From Pseudomonas graminis (lineage in GTDB: Bacteria > Pseudomonadota > Gammaproteobacteria > Pseudomonadales > Pseudomonadaceae): a DNA stretch of 64,000 bases. How positions within the stretch are numbered: the first letter of the stretch is position 1; every line of letters begins with the position of its first letter. The translations under genes were made by a program, and so were the position numbers. The stretch lies in the NCBI RefSeq assembly GCF_002093745.1, contig NZ_MTSB01000010.1, forward strand, positions 62,001 to 126,000, given 5' to 3'. Shown here in pieces: positions 28,339 to 37,024 of the stretch. A model generated the notes under the pieces. It worked only from the letters and a program-made list of their open reading frames with translations, did not search any database and had not been told where the DNA came from.

Positions 28339-29048
28339 ATCTGTTCGAATGGCTGAAACCACGTCCGAAGACGACACACCTGGACGCCGGCCAACTGGCT
28401 CGGCTCAGGCGGTTGCCGACGTGTGCAACGCTCAGTGACAAGCCGTTGCGCCAACAGCGTTGGGTGGTGCTGGACCTTGAAACCAGCGGCCTGAACATGA
28501 GCCGCGATCAGGTGCTGTCCATCGGCGCGGTGGTTATTGCAGACGGCGCCATCGACCTGGGCCAACAGTTCGAGCGCACGCTGTTGCGCGTCGATCACAA
28601 GGTCAGCCCTGCCGTGTTGATTCACGGGCTGGCACCTAGCGCCATTGCGGCAGGCAGCGAACCTGTCGAAGCGTTACTGGATTTGATGGCGTTTGTCGGG
28701 GACAGCCCTGTTCTTGGTTTTCACGCGCCGTTTGATCAGCACATGCTGTCGCGCGCTTTGAAAGAAAGCCTGGGCTATCGGTTGCAGCATCCTTTTTTCG
28801 ACGTGGCCGAAATCGCGCCGATGCTGTGCGAACAGGCTAACCTGCGTCACGCCGGGCTGGACGACTGGACCCGATTCTTCGGGCTGCATGCCGAGGAGCG
28901 CCACCACGCCAGCGCCGATGCTTTGGTGACTGCAGAGCTGGCGCTGATTCTGTTCAGCCATGCTCGCAAGCAGCGGATCGACAGCCCGCTGCTGCTTGAC
29001 GAACGTCTGGGGCAGTGGCGCAGACGCAGGCAATCGCATTCGTTCTGA
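28335..29048 (+). CDS. DEDDh 3'-5' exonuclease (DnaQ-like)
   Basis: 237 residues. Exo I VVLDLETSGLNMSRDQVLSIG, Exo II region VLGFHAPFDQHML, and Exo III HHASADALVTAELA provide the DEDDh metal-binding residues. Similar to the proofreading subunit of DNA polymerase III, but divergent and encoded in an operon with the DUF294 protein; this pairing is widespread in proteobacteria and its meaning is unclear. The real dnaQ should lie elsewhere, beside rnhA. Confidence 0.87.
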   Translation: MNLFEWLKPRPKTTHLDAGQLARLRRLPTCATLSDKPLRQQRWVVLDLETSGLNMSRDQVLSIGAVVIADGAIDLGQQFERTLLRVDHKVSPAVLIHGLAPSAIAAGSEPVEALLDLMAFVGDSPVLGFHAPFDQHMLSRALKESLGYRLQHPFFDVAEIAPMLCEQANLRHAGLDDWTRFFGLHAEERHHASADALVTAELALILFSHARKQRIDSPLLLDERLGQWRRRRQSHSF

Positions 29049-29195
29049 TGGCTACTCGCATCATTGCGTCAAATCAGTTGCCCACGCTACCCCTTCCGCG
29101 TTTCAGGGTCGCTTCGCAGCCCATCGCGGACAAGTCCGCTCCCACAAAAGCCGCGCTTTTCGGACTGTTCAGGACTTGCGTTTAACGACCTGCAC

Positions 29196-29498
29196 TCAAC
29201 CCTGAGAAATAGTCTTGGCGATCACATCCACCGTCGCATCGACCTTTTCCCGGTAACGCTTCAGCTCGACCTTGTGCAGTTGCTCAAGCTCGATCTGTTG
29301 CGAACAGAGGTTCAGGGCGGCCAGGACCAGCAAGCGGTCCCCGATCAGGGTCGGGTATTTGCGCTTGGTGTCGGCCAGCGACGCATTGAGCATCGCGGCG
29401 GCCTTCATGAGCGTCAGGTCTTCGCCAGCCGGCGCTTTGACCGAGTACTCATTACCCAGAATCGAAAGAACGGTTACACCGCTGCCGTCGACGTTCAT
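29196..29498 (-). CDS. ZapA-like cell-division protein, divergent type
   Basis: 100 residues: a small N-terminal beta domain (VTVLSILGNEYSVKAPAGEDL) and helical C-terminus (RLLVLAALNLCSQQIELEQL). Pattern matches ZapA, which bundles FtsZ filaments, but the sequence differs from the canonical Pseudomonas ZapA I remember (starting MSQSNTVTVQILDKEY). The usual neighbours of zapA in Pseudomonas (6S RNA, ygfA, pepP) are absent here. It overlaps its coiled-coil partner by 4 bp. It is probably a second ZapA-type protein; the role is unproven. Confidence 0.75.
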   Translation of the reverse strand: MNVDGSGVTVLSILGNEYSVKAPAGEDLTLMKAAAMLNASLADTKRKYPTLIGDRLLVLAALNLCSQQIELEQLHKVELKRYREKVDATVDVIAKTISQG

Positions 29499-29728
29499 GC
29501 GCCGACAGCGCTTGCGCTGGTCGCGCGGTCAACCAGTGCCTGGATACGGGCGGCGGTGCTGCCCTGTTTTTCTTCCTGCTCCATCAGGCTCAGTTGCAAG
29601 TTCTCGTTCTCGTCCTTGGCTTTTGCCAGCTCGGCGCCGAGCTGTGCATTTGTGTCCTGAAGGGCCTGATTCTGTTGCACCAGATCACCGACAAGCTGTT
29701 CCAATTGGCTAAGGGAGGCTTCCAACAT
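29495..29728 (-). CDS. Short coiled-coil protein, ZapB/TIGR02449-like
   Basis: 77 residues starting MLEASLSQLEQLVGDLVQQNQ. Nearly the whole chain is a heptad-patterned helix (LSQLEQLVGDLVQQNQALQD...). Such proteins sit next to zapA in Pseudomonas and resemble ZapB, which bridges ZapA to other division components. The gene overlaps the zapA-like start (ATGA), so stoichiometric coupling is likely. The start could be a few codons upstream within the longer frame to 29779. Confidence 0.72.
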   Translation of the reverse strand: MLEASLSQLEQLVGDLVQQNQALQDTNAQLGAELAKAKDENENLQLSLMEQEEKQGSTAARIQALVDRATSASAVGA

Positions 29729-30159
29729 TTTGATTTCTCGAGCAAATTTCAACGGGCGCACACGATAAAGAAAAGTCACTGCGCATGCCAGCGCTCAGGG
29801 TTTGAATACTGACCTGCCACGGCATGGACACGTCGATAACGCAAACGCATAGGGGGCTTGTGACTGCGTATTCGGATTCCGGTTCCCGCTGTTCGTCAGA
29901 CCGTCTCGGACTGCGACAAATGCGCACAGTCTCTGGGCAAACTGACATCACCCAAAAACCGCACACCCCAGCCTTTTCAACGGCTTGCGCCTGCCAATCA
30001 CCTGACGACCTGAAAAGCGCCACCAACAGGTCATGCGTATTAAGTGCCTGCGGGCTCAAGACTTTAGTCGTATGACCGATAGGCAGCCATTCACTGCAAT
30101 CACTGCACCCCTTCATCGTTAAATCGCATGGAATGCGTACCTGACCCCGGAAGCTTTCT
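29729..30159. other. Divergent intergenic region before chemoreceptor
   Basis: 431 bp without a credible gene. The 6S RNA gene often found beside zapA was looked for and not recognised. It presumably holds both divergent promoters. Confidence 0.5.
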
Positions 30160-31785
30160 ATGTCCCTGCGAAATATGAACATCGCGCCCCGAGCCTTTCT
30201 TGGATTCGCCATGATCGGCGCACTCATGCTGATTCTCGGTGTCTTCGCCCTTTCACAGATGAGCAAGATCCGCAGCGCCACCGAAGTACTGGCCGACAAC
30301 AATGTGCCCAGCATCAAGAGCCTGGATCGCTTCGCAGAAGTCAGCATTCGCCTGCGGGTTCTGTCTTACCGATTGCTGGTCAACCGCGATCCGGAAACCC
30401 AGCAGAAGACCATCGACCTGCTGGCAATGCGTAACAAACAGATCACCGACGCTCAGGCGATTTACGAAAAACTCATCAGCGATCCGAACGAGCGCAATCT
30501 TTACGGCCAATACGTTCAACTGCTGGGACAGTATCGCCAGCTGGAAGAACGTCTGAAGACGCTGACGCGCGCTAACAAGCTTGATGAGCTGCAGAACCTG
30601 CTCAACAACGAAATGGTCAGCAACTCCGACCAGATGAACGCCGTGCTCAGCAAACTGGTAGAGATCAATACGGTTCAGTTGAACCAGGTCAAAAAAGACG
30701 CCGCCAGCGAGTACGACTCGGCCTTGCATATGGTCATCGGGCTGCTGATCGCGGCGACCCTGCTGACCCTCGTGTTTGCCTGGATGCTGATCAAGAGCAT
30801 CACTGCACCGATTGCCACCGCCCTTCACGCGGCGGAAACCATCGCCAAAGGCAACCTGACCCAGCCGATCCAGATTGACGGCACCGACGAAGCCGGTCGC
30901 TTGCTGCTGGCCATGAAAACCATGCAGGAAAAGCTGCGCGACACGCTGCAGGGTATTTCCGGCTCAGCCACGCAACTGGCCTCGGCCGCTGAAGAACTGA
31001 ACGCCGTCACCGATGAAAGCGCACGCGGGCTGGTGCAGCAGAACAACGAAATCGAACAGGCGGCCACCGCGGTCAACGAAATGACCAGCGCCGTCGAAGA
31101 AGTGGCGCGCAATGCCGTCAGCACGTCGCAAGCGTCCCGCAATGCGGCAACGTCTGCTGGCGATGGTCGTGATCTGGTTCAGGAAACCGTTGGCGCCATC
31201 GAGCGCATGAGCGGCGATGTGAAAGGCACCGCCGAGCTGATCATCAACCTGGCCAACGAGTCCCGCGACATCGGCAAAGTGCTGGACGTGATTCGCGGCC
31301 TGGCCGACCAGACCAACTTGCTGGCGCTCAATGCGGCCATCGAAGCTGCACGCGCCGGTGAAGCCGGGCGAGGCTTTGCTGTGGTCGCCGACGAAGTCCG
31401 CGCCCTGGCGCACCGCACGCAGCAATCGACCAGCGAAATCGAACGCATGATCGGCAGCATTCAGAGTGGCACCGAACTGGCCGTCACCTCGATGCGCAGC
31501 AGCACCGAGCGCGCTGAATCGACGTTGAGCATCGCCAAAGGTGCGGGCCTGGCGCTGAACACCATCAATGTCGCTGTCGAAGAAATCAACGAGCGCAATA
31601 TGGTCATCGCCAGCGCCGCCGAAGAGCAGGCTCAGGTCGCCCGCGAAGTGGACCGTAATCTGGTGAACATCCGCGACCTGTCGGCACAATCCACCACCGG
31701 CGCCAACCAGACCAGCGCCGCCAGCACCGAACTGTCACGCCTGGCTGTGGACCTCAACAGCATGGTGTCGCGCTTCGCGCTTTGA
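30160..31785 (+). CDS. Methyl-accepting chemotaxis protein, 4-helix-bundle sensor
   Basis: 541 residues. First membrane helix near residues 10-31 ([19 protein letters not shown]), a periplasmic four-helix-bundle ligand domain (~32-190), second helix near 193-211, HAMP linker, then the signalling coiled coil with the invariant tip [20 protein letters not shown] around residues 382-401. No C-terminal pentapeptide for CheR binding (ends SMVSRFAL). The ligand is unknown; 4HB sensors often bind organic acids or amino acids. No chemotaxis kinase genes are nearby. Confidence 0.92.
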   Translation: MSLRNMNIAPRAFLGFAMIGALMLILGVFALSQMSKIRSATEVLADNNVPSIKSLDRFAEVSIRLRVLSYRLLVNRDPETQQKTIDLLAMRNKQITDAQAIYEKLISDPNERNLYGQYVQLLGQYRQLEERLKTLTRANKLDELQNLLNNEMVSNSDQMNAVLSKLVEINTVQLNQVKKDAASEYDSALHMVIGLLIAATLLTLVFAWMLIKSITAPIATALHAAETIAKGNLTQPIQIDGTDEAGRLLLAMKTMQEKLRDTLQGISGSATQLASAAEELNAVTDESARGLVQQNNEIEQAATAVNEMTSAVEEVARNAVSTSQASRNAATSAGDGRDLVQETVGAIERMSGDVKGTAELIINLANESRDIGKVLDVIRGLADQTNLLALNAAIEAARAGEAGRGFAVVADEVRALAHRTQQSTSEIERMIGSIQSGTELAVTSMRSSTERAESTLSIAKGAGLALNTINVAVEEINERNMVIASAAEEQAQVAREVDRNLVNIRDLSAQSTTGANQTSAASTELSRLAVDLNSMVSRFAL

Positions 31786-31805
31786 TCACGCGAAAAAGCC
31801 AACTG

Positions 31806-31832
31806 GCGTACCGCCGCTGTGCGTCGGTACGC
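31806..31832. terminator. Hairpin between convergent chemoreceptor and gbdR
   Basis: GCGTACCG and CGGTACGC form an 8-bp stem around an 11-nt loop in the 63-bp gap between convergent genes. There is no T-run, so termination is only a suggestion. Confidence 0.4.
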
Positions 31833-31848
31833 GCAACGATCAGTCGAA

Positions 31849-32952
31849 CTACAGCCTCACACTCGCAAACGTCGACTCGTTGCGCGCCTGGCTCAGTGCC
31901 GACAGTGGGCCGGACATCGGGGCGAGTACCAGCGCCTGGGGGATTGGCATCATGGCAACCTGTTGCGCAGTGTTGGACCCCACGCGCTCATCGCGCGGCG
32001 GAATGCCGAAGTATTCGCGGTAGCACTTGGAGAAGTGCGGCGTCGACACGAAGCCGCACACCGCCGCCACTTCGATAATCGACATCGGCGTCTGCTTGAG
32101 CAATTGCCGGGCGCGGATCAGGCGCAGTTTCAGGTAATAGCGCGAGGGCGAGCAGTGCAGGTATTTCTGGAACAGTCGCTCCAGTTGCCTGCGTGACACG
32201 GCGACATACACCGCCAGTTCATCGAGGTCGATCGGCTCTTCGAGGTTGGCTTCCATCAGCGCCACAATCTCTTGCAGCTTGGGCTGATTGGTGCCGAGCA
32301 TGTGCTTGAGCGGGACGCGTTGGTGGTCCTGCTCGTTGCGAATGCGCTCGTAGACGAACATCTCGGAAATCGCCGCCGACAATTCACGACCGTGGTCACG
32401 ACTGATCAGGTGCAGCATCATGTCCAGCGGAGCCGTGCCACCAGAGCTGGTGAAGCGGTTGCGGTCCAGCGTGAACAGCCGAGTGCTCATCGACACCCGC
32501 GGGAAGGCTTCCTGCATCGACGCCAGGCATTCCCAATGCACGCTGCAGTCAAAACCGTCCAGCAACCCGGCGCACGCCAGTGCCCAACTGCCCGTGCAAA
32601 CTGCGCCGAGGCGACGCGACTGACGCGCCTGGCTCTGTAGCCAGCTCACATGCTCACGCGTCACGGCACGCTGGATACCCACGCCGCCACAGACAATGAC
32701 GGTATCGAGCGCCGGTGCCTTGTTCATGGCGGCATCCGGTGTGATCTGCAGGCCGTCACTGGCCCAGACCTGCGCACCGTCCAGGCTCAATGTGGTCCAG
32801 CGATACAGCTCACGACCCGAAAGCTGATTGGCCATGCGGAGGGGTTCTACCGCCGATGCGAGGGAGATCAGGGTGAAGTTATCCAGCAGCAGAAAACCGA
32901 TGGATTGTGGCGCGCGGTTCTGGGATTGAGTCCCAGGATTGAACGATGTCAT
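31849..32952 (-). CDS. gbdR: Glycine betaine/dimethylglycine-responsive AraC regulator GbdR
   Basis: 367 residues: an N-terminal class-I glutamine amidotransferase/DJ-1-like domain (SIGFLLLDNFTLISLASAVEPLRMANQLSG..., with VCTGSWALACAG around the position of the usual Cys) and a C-terminal double HTH of AraC type (ISRRQLERLF-like, then CGFVSTPHFSKCYREYFGIPP). It matches GbdR, the activator that responds to glycine betaine and dimethylglycine and switches on choline/betaine catabolism. Upstream and divergent from cbcXWV and glyA-sox, its expected targets. The ATG at 32952 directly follows a GTG codon. Confidence 0.93.
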   Translation of the reverse strand: MTSFNPGTQSQNRAPQSIGFLLLDNFTLISLASAVEPLRMANQLSGRELYRWTTLSLDGAQVWASDGLQITPDAAMNKAPALDTVIVCGGVGIQRAVTREHVSWLQSQARQSRRLGAVCTGSWALACAGLLDGFDCSVHWECLASMQEAFPRVSMSTRLFTLDRNRFTSSGGTAPLDMMLHLISRDHGRELSAAISEMFVYERIRNEQDHQRVPLKHMLGTNQPKLQEIVALMEANLEEPIDLDELAVYVAVSRRQLERLFQKYLHCSPSRYYLKLRLIRARQLLKQTPMSIIEVAAVCGFVSTPHFSKCYREYFGIPPRDERVGSNTAQQVAMMPIPQALVLAPMSGPLSALSQARNESTFASVRL

Positions 32953-33360
32953 CACACTATCTCCTCACACGTGGCTGTGGTTGGCCTCAGGACGGGCTCT
33001 TCTTATAGCCCTTTCCATTACAGGGCCTGATGAGGACATCGCAAATCTCATGCCGCAAATTGACCACGTGTTCAATAACACCTGAAAACGACGTCGCAAG
33101 CGCCTGACCAGCAGCGACCCCAATGCCTGTTTGCGACGCCAGCGCCCATCGACAGCGGTATCCGGTGAGCAATTCGGTAGCACTTCAAAGAAACACCGAG
33201 GGCACGGGCACACCCCGAGTGCTACTCAAAGCACGCCCGAAATGCCAGGTGGCCGATAGCGTCACGCGCTAAAAGGTGGCGGCCGAAAAGGCCTGTGTTC
33301 GAAAATCGCGCAGTGGCCGCAAATCCCCTCTGTCACGTCGATCAGGCGGCAAAAGTCCCC

Positions 33361-33379
33361 CCGACAGTGAACTTGTCGG
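33361..33379. promoter_or_regulatory. Inverted repeat in the gbdR-cbcX region
   Basis: CCGACA-N7-TGTCGG, a perfect 6-bp palindrome, lies in the long spacer between gbdR and cbcX. It could be an operator; no known consensus was matched. Confidence 0.35.
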
Positions 33380-33541
33380 CGTAACCTCCCTCCAAAGCAC
33401 CGCGTTCGCGCAGGCACCGACCTGCCAACCGACGCTGCCAAAACGCGCAGCGATTGCGTAACGTACTGGCCGCTTTTCAGCAGTTCCAACACTGCAATCA
33501 GGCGCGCGTACGGTGCAATGAATCTGTAAGCGACCTTGCGC

Positions 33542-33583
33542 GCACTGGATACGACGCCTCCTGCACTGGATACGACGCCCCCT
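33542..33583 (+). repeat. Tandem 21-bp repeat upstream of cbcX (candidate activator site)
   Basis: Two head-to-tail copies of a 21-bp unit beginning GCACTGGATACGACGCC (33542-33562, 33563-33583) differ at one base. A 21-bp period is two helical turns, the geometry AraC-family proteins use to bind direct repeats. It lies 150 bp upstream of cbcX, in the range of an activator site; assignment to GbdR is inference. Confidence 0.55.
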
Positions 33584-33731
33584 GTAGGCGTTTGATTTTC
33601 CCTGTTACATGATCGGATCCGACTCGATCGCCCGGCGCAGTGATGGAGCTTCGCGAAGAGCCTCGCCGACCCATAAGCCGCGTCAGCGTTCACCTGCTGA
33701 TGACCACAAGAAACTCACAGGAGTCCACCCC

Positions 33732-34679
33732 ATGAAAGGTTCCAAATCGCTGCTCTTGGCCGCTACGCTCTGTATGCCGGTGCTTGCACAGGCAGCCGAG
33801 CCAGAGGCCTGTCATACGGTCAACTTCTCCGACGTCGGCTGGACCGACATTACCGTCACCACTGCGGTGACCAGCGCGGTACTCGAGTCGCTGGGCTACA
33901 CCACCAAGACCACCATGATTTCCGTACCGGTGACCTACAAGTCGCTGGCAGACGGCAAGAACATGGACGTTTTCCTCGGCAACTGGATGCCAACCATGGA
34001 AAACGACATCAAGCCTTATCGCGAAGCCGGGACCGTCGAAACCGTGCGTGCCAACCTGGAGAACGCCAAATACACCCTGGCTGTTCCACAGGCGCTGTAC
34101 GACAAAGGCCTGCATGATTTCGCCGACATCGCCAAATTCAAGAAAGAACTGGGCGGCAAGATTTACGGCATCGAGCCTGGCAACGACGGCAACCGCCTGA
34201 TCCAGAGCATGATCGACAAGAACGCGTTCGGCCTGAAAGACGCGGGCTTCAAGGTTGTGGAATCGAGCGAGGCAGCCATGCTCTCGCAGGTCGACCGCGC
34301 CGTTAAACGCAAAAACGATGTGGTGTTCCTGGGCTGGGAGCCGCACCCGATGAACACGCGCTTCAAGATGAAATATCTTACCGGCGGTGATGACTTCTTC
34401 GGCCCCAACTATGGCCAGGCGACTATCTACACCAACACCCGCAAAGGCTACAGTCAGGAATGCAGCAACGTAGGTCAGTTGCTCAAGAACCTGTCCTTCA
34501 CACTGGACATGGAAAGCACCCTGATGGGCAACGTGCTGGATGACAAAATGAAGCCTGATGCCGCCGCCAAGGCGTGGATCAAAAAGAACCCGCAAGTGCT
34601 GGATACCTGGCTCGCAGGCGTGACCACGGTTGATGGCAAACCCGGGCTGGAGGCAGCCAAAGCCAAGCTGACCCAGTAA
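33732..34679 (+). CDS. cbcX: Choline ABC transporter periplasmic binding protein
   Basis: 315 residues with Sec signal peptide (MKGSKSLLLAATLCMPVLAQA, cut before AEPEACHTV). ProX/OpuAC-type fold of quaternary-ammonium binders: VNFSDVGWTDITVTT near the N-terminus, FLGNWMPTM, FLGWEPHPMN and the aromatic residues that form the cation box. The following permease and ATPase match CbcW and CbcV, and the locus adjoins gbdR, supporting CbcX, which delivers choline (and betaine/carnitine through partner proteins). The ATG at 33732 follows an AGGAG; the upstream frame to 33609 lies in the promoter region. Confidence 0.9.
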   Translation: MKGSKSLLLAATLCMPVLAQAAEPEACHTVNFSDVGWTDITVTTAVTSAVLESLGYTTKTTMISVPVTYKSLADGKNMDVFLGNWMPTMENDIKPYREAGTVETVRANLENAKYTLAVPQALYDKGLHDFADIAKFKKELGGKIYGIEPGNDGNRLIQSMIDKNAFGLKDAGFKVVESSEAAMLSQVDRAVKRKNDVVFLGWEPHPMNTRFKMKYLTGGDDFFGPNYGQATIYTNTRKGYSQECSNVGQLLKNLSFTLDMESTLMGNVLDDKMKPDAAAKAWIKKNPQVLDTWLAGVTTVDGKPGLEAAKAKLTQ

Positions 34680-34746
34680 GCCGACAGCAGGCGGGTCTGC
34701 CCCGCCTGCTGCCCTCTTCACCCTCCGCAAGCGGATACCCGATACC

Positions 34747-35592
34747 ATGCTGACTGATCAAAAAATCCCTCTGGGCGAGTACATCGCCGCATTTGTCGAC
34801 TGGTTGACGGCCAACGGCGCCGACTACTTCGACGCGATTGCCTCGACACTGGAAATGATGATCCACGGGTTCACCTTCGCGTTGACCTGGTTCAACCCAC
34901 TGGTATTGATCGCCCTGATCGCCGGCCTCGCGCACTTCATCCAGCGCAAGTGGGGCCTTACGGTCTTCGTCATTCTTTCGTTTCTGTTGATCCTGAACCT
35001 GCACTACTGGCAGGAAACCATGGAAACCCTGGCCCAGGTCCTGTTCGCGACCCTTGTCTGTGTCGTCATTGGCGTGCCGCTGGGCATTATTGCCGCGCAC
35101 AAGCCGCTGTTCTACACCATCATCCGGCCGATACTCGACCTGATGCAGACCGTGCCCACCTTCGTTTATCTGATCCCGACGCTCACGCTGTTCGGCCTCG
35201 GCGTAGTACCCGGCCTTATCTCGACGGTGGTGTTCGCCATTGCCGCACCGATACGCCTGACGTACCTGGGCATCCGCGACGTGCCTCAGGAACTGCTCGA
35301 CGCTGGCAAGGCCTTCGGCTCGTCCCACCGCCAGTTGCTGACCCGTATCGAGCTGCCCTATGCCATGCCCAGCATCGCAGCCGGTATTACCCAGTGCATC
35401 ATGCTGTCACTGTCGATGGTGGTGATTGCCGCACTGGTCGGTGCCGACGGTCTGGGCAAGCCCGTGGTCAACGCACTCAACACAGCCGACATCGCCCTCG
35501 GTTTCGAAGCCGGTCTGGCAATCGTATTGCTGGCAATCATGCTCGACCGCATCTGCAAACAACCCGAAGCCAAAAAAGGGTCCGACGCATGA
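34747..35592 (+). CDS. cbcW: Choline ABC transporter permease
   Basis: 281 residues, about six membrane helices, BPD_transp_1 family of OpuAB/ProW type, with the EAA-like loop PQELLDAGKAFGSSHRQLLTRIELP. N-terminal ~50 residues precede the first helices as in ProW. 67 bp after cbcX, overlapping cbcV by 4 bp. Confidence 0.92.
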   Translation: MLTDQKIPLGEYIAAFVDWLTANGADYFDAIASTLEMMIHGFTFALTWFNPLVLIALIAGLAHFIQRKWGLTVFVILSFLLILNLHYWQETMETLAQVLFATLVCVVIGVPLGIIAAHKPLFYTIIRPILDLMQTVPTFVYLIPTLTLFGLGVVPGLISTVVFAIAAPIRLTYLGIRDVPQELLDAGKAFGSSHRQLLTRIELPYAMPSIAAGITQCIMLSLSMVVIAALVGADGLGKPVVNALNTADIALGFEAGLAIVLLAIMLDRICKQPEAKKGSDA

Positions 35593-36767
35593 GTATCATC
35601 AAATTCGACAAGGTAGACGTCATCTTCGCCAAGGACCCGCGTGAAGCCCTCAAGCTGCTGGACGAAGGCCTCACGCGTGATCAGATTCTCAAGAAAACCG
35701 GGCAGATCGTCGGCGTTGAAAACGCCAGCCTGGATATCGAGAAAGGTGAAATCTGTGTCCTCATGGGCCTTTCCGGCTCGGGAAAATCCAGCCTGTTGCG
35801 CTGCATCAACGGCCTTAACACGGTCAGCCGTGGCTCGTTGTTCGTGGAGCATGAAGGCTCGCAGATCAACATTGCCAATTGCAGCGCAGCCGAGCTGAAA
35901 ATGATGCGCACCAAACGCATCGCGATGGTGTTCCAGAAATTCGCCCTGATGCCCTGGCTGACAGTGCGCGAAAACATCAGTTTCGGCTTGGAAATGCAGG
36001 GTCGCCCTGAAAAAGAGCGGCGCAAACTGGTGGACGAGAAGCTCGAGCTGGTGGGGCTGACCCAATGGCGCAACAAGAAGCCGGACGAACTCTCTGGCGG
36101 CATGCAACAGCGCGTGGGTCTGGCCCGTGCGCTGGCGATGGATGCCGATATCTTGCTGATGGACGAACCGTTCTCGGCGCTTGATCCGCTCATCCGCCAA
36201 GGGCTGCAAGACGAGCTGCTCACGCTGCAAAGCAAACTGAGCAAGACCATTGTCTTCGTCAGCCACGACCTGGATGAGGCGCTGAAACTCGGCAGCCGCA
36301 TCGCAATCATGAAAGACGGCCGCATCGTTCAGTACAGCGTGCCGGAGCAGATCGTCCTCAACCCTGCCGATGAGTACGTGCGCACGTTCGTTGCGCACAC
36401 CAACCCGTTGAACGTCCTGTGCGGTCGCAGCCTGATGCGCACGGTCGATGAATGCACCCACGTCAACGGTTCGGTGTGCCTCGACCCGAGTGGCGATTCG
36501 TGGCTCGATCTGGCCGAAGGCAATGTGATCAAAGGCGCGCGACAAGGCGCCGCTCCGCTTGATCTGCAGAACTGGACGCCCGGCCAGGACGTCGGCTCTC
36601 TGGACCGACGCCCTACCCTCGTGCATTCCAACATCGGCATGCGCGACGCGTTACAGATCCGCTACCAGACCGGCAACAAACTGGTCTTGCAGGACGGCAA
36701 TAAAGTGGTCGGCATTCTGGGTGATACCGAGCTGTACCACGCGTTGCTGGGCAAAAACCACGGCTAA
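35589..36767 (+). CDS. cbcV: Choline ABC transporter ATP-binding protein
   Basis: 392 residues, ProV/OpuAA type. Walker A LMGLSGSGKSSLLRC, signature LSGGMQQRVGLARAL, Walker B ILLMDEPFSALDPL. The C-terminus (NVIKGA..., then SNIGMRDALQIRYQTGNKLVLQDGNKVVG) is a CBS-like regulatory tail of osmoprotectant importers. The MSIIKFDKVDVIFAKDP start is that of choline ATPases; the long upstream frame is a shadow of cbcW. Confidence 0.93.
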   Translation: MSIIKFDKVDVIFAKDPREALKLLDEGLTRDQILKKTGQIVGVENASLDIEKGEICVLMGLSGSGKSSLLRCINGLNTVSRGSLFVEHEGSQINIANCSAAELKMMRTKRIAMVFQKFALMPWLTVRENISFGLEMQGRPEKERRKLVDEKLELVGLTQWRNKKPDELSGGMQQRVGLARALAMDADILLMDEPFSALDPLIRQGLQDELLTLQSKLSKTIVFVSHDLDEALKLGSRIAIMKDGRIVQYSVPEQIVLNPADEYVRTFVAHTNPLNVLCGRSLMRTVDECTHVNGSVCLDPSGDSWLDLAEGNVIKGARQGAAPLDLQNWTPGQDVGSLDRRPTLVHSNIGMRDALQIRYQTGNKLVLQDGNKVVGILGDTELYHALLGKNHG

Positions 36768-36780
36768 GGCCTGAAACAGA

Positions 36781-36828
36781 CAAGCTCACTCCCCTGCGCG
36801 GGCATTGCACCCGCCGGGAGCGGGCTTG
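36781..36828. terminator. Imperfect hairpin after cbcV
   Basis: CAAGC...CTCCC pairs with GGGAG..GCTTG across about 20 bp shortly after the cbcV stop. It resembles a decayed REP half and may limit read-through into glyA; the rest of the 257-bp gap should hold the glyA promoter. Confidence 0.4.
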
Positions 36829-37024
36829 TGTTCATCAAACGCAGCTCCCCTCCGCATCCCCGCTTTCGTCTATTTTCACTCCCCCGTCTCCCATGTCGTA
36901 AACGCACCTTTGTGTGGCGTCCATAGGCATTTGACGACTTCGGTCCGGCCCTACCATCGCTCTCAGAGGGCTCCTTAGGCCCTAACGACAAGTCAGGCGC
37001 CGCGCCGCCGCTGGGAGATCCGCG

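Larger units (their letters stand above)
32953..33731. other. Long gbdR-cbcX divergent regulatory region
   Basis: 779 bp with no convincing gene; the short frames inside lack family features and ribosome-binding sites. It holds an inverted repeat (33361-33379) and the tandem 21-bp repeat (33542-33583), and should contain the promoters of both gbdR and cbcXWV. Confidence 0.6.

Noticed and set aside
29049..29195. Possible 6S RNA gene downstream of the zapA-like gene
   Set aside because: Only about 147 bp; the sequence looks like a decayed REP (CGCGGACAAGTCCGCTCCCAC) and no 6S-like long hairpin was seen.
33262..33693. 143-codon minus-strand frame in the gbdR-cbcX spacer
   Set aside because: No ribosome-binding site or family resemblance; it spans the tandem 21-bp repeat, and the region is better explained as regulatory.
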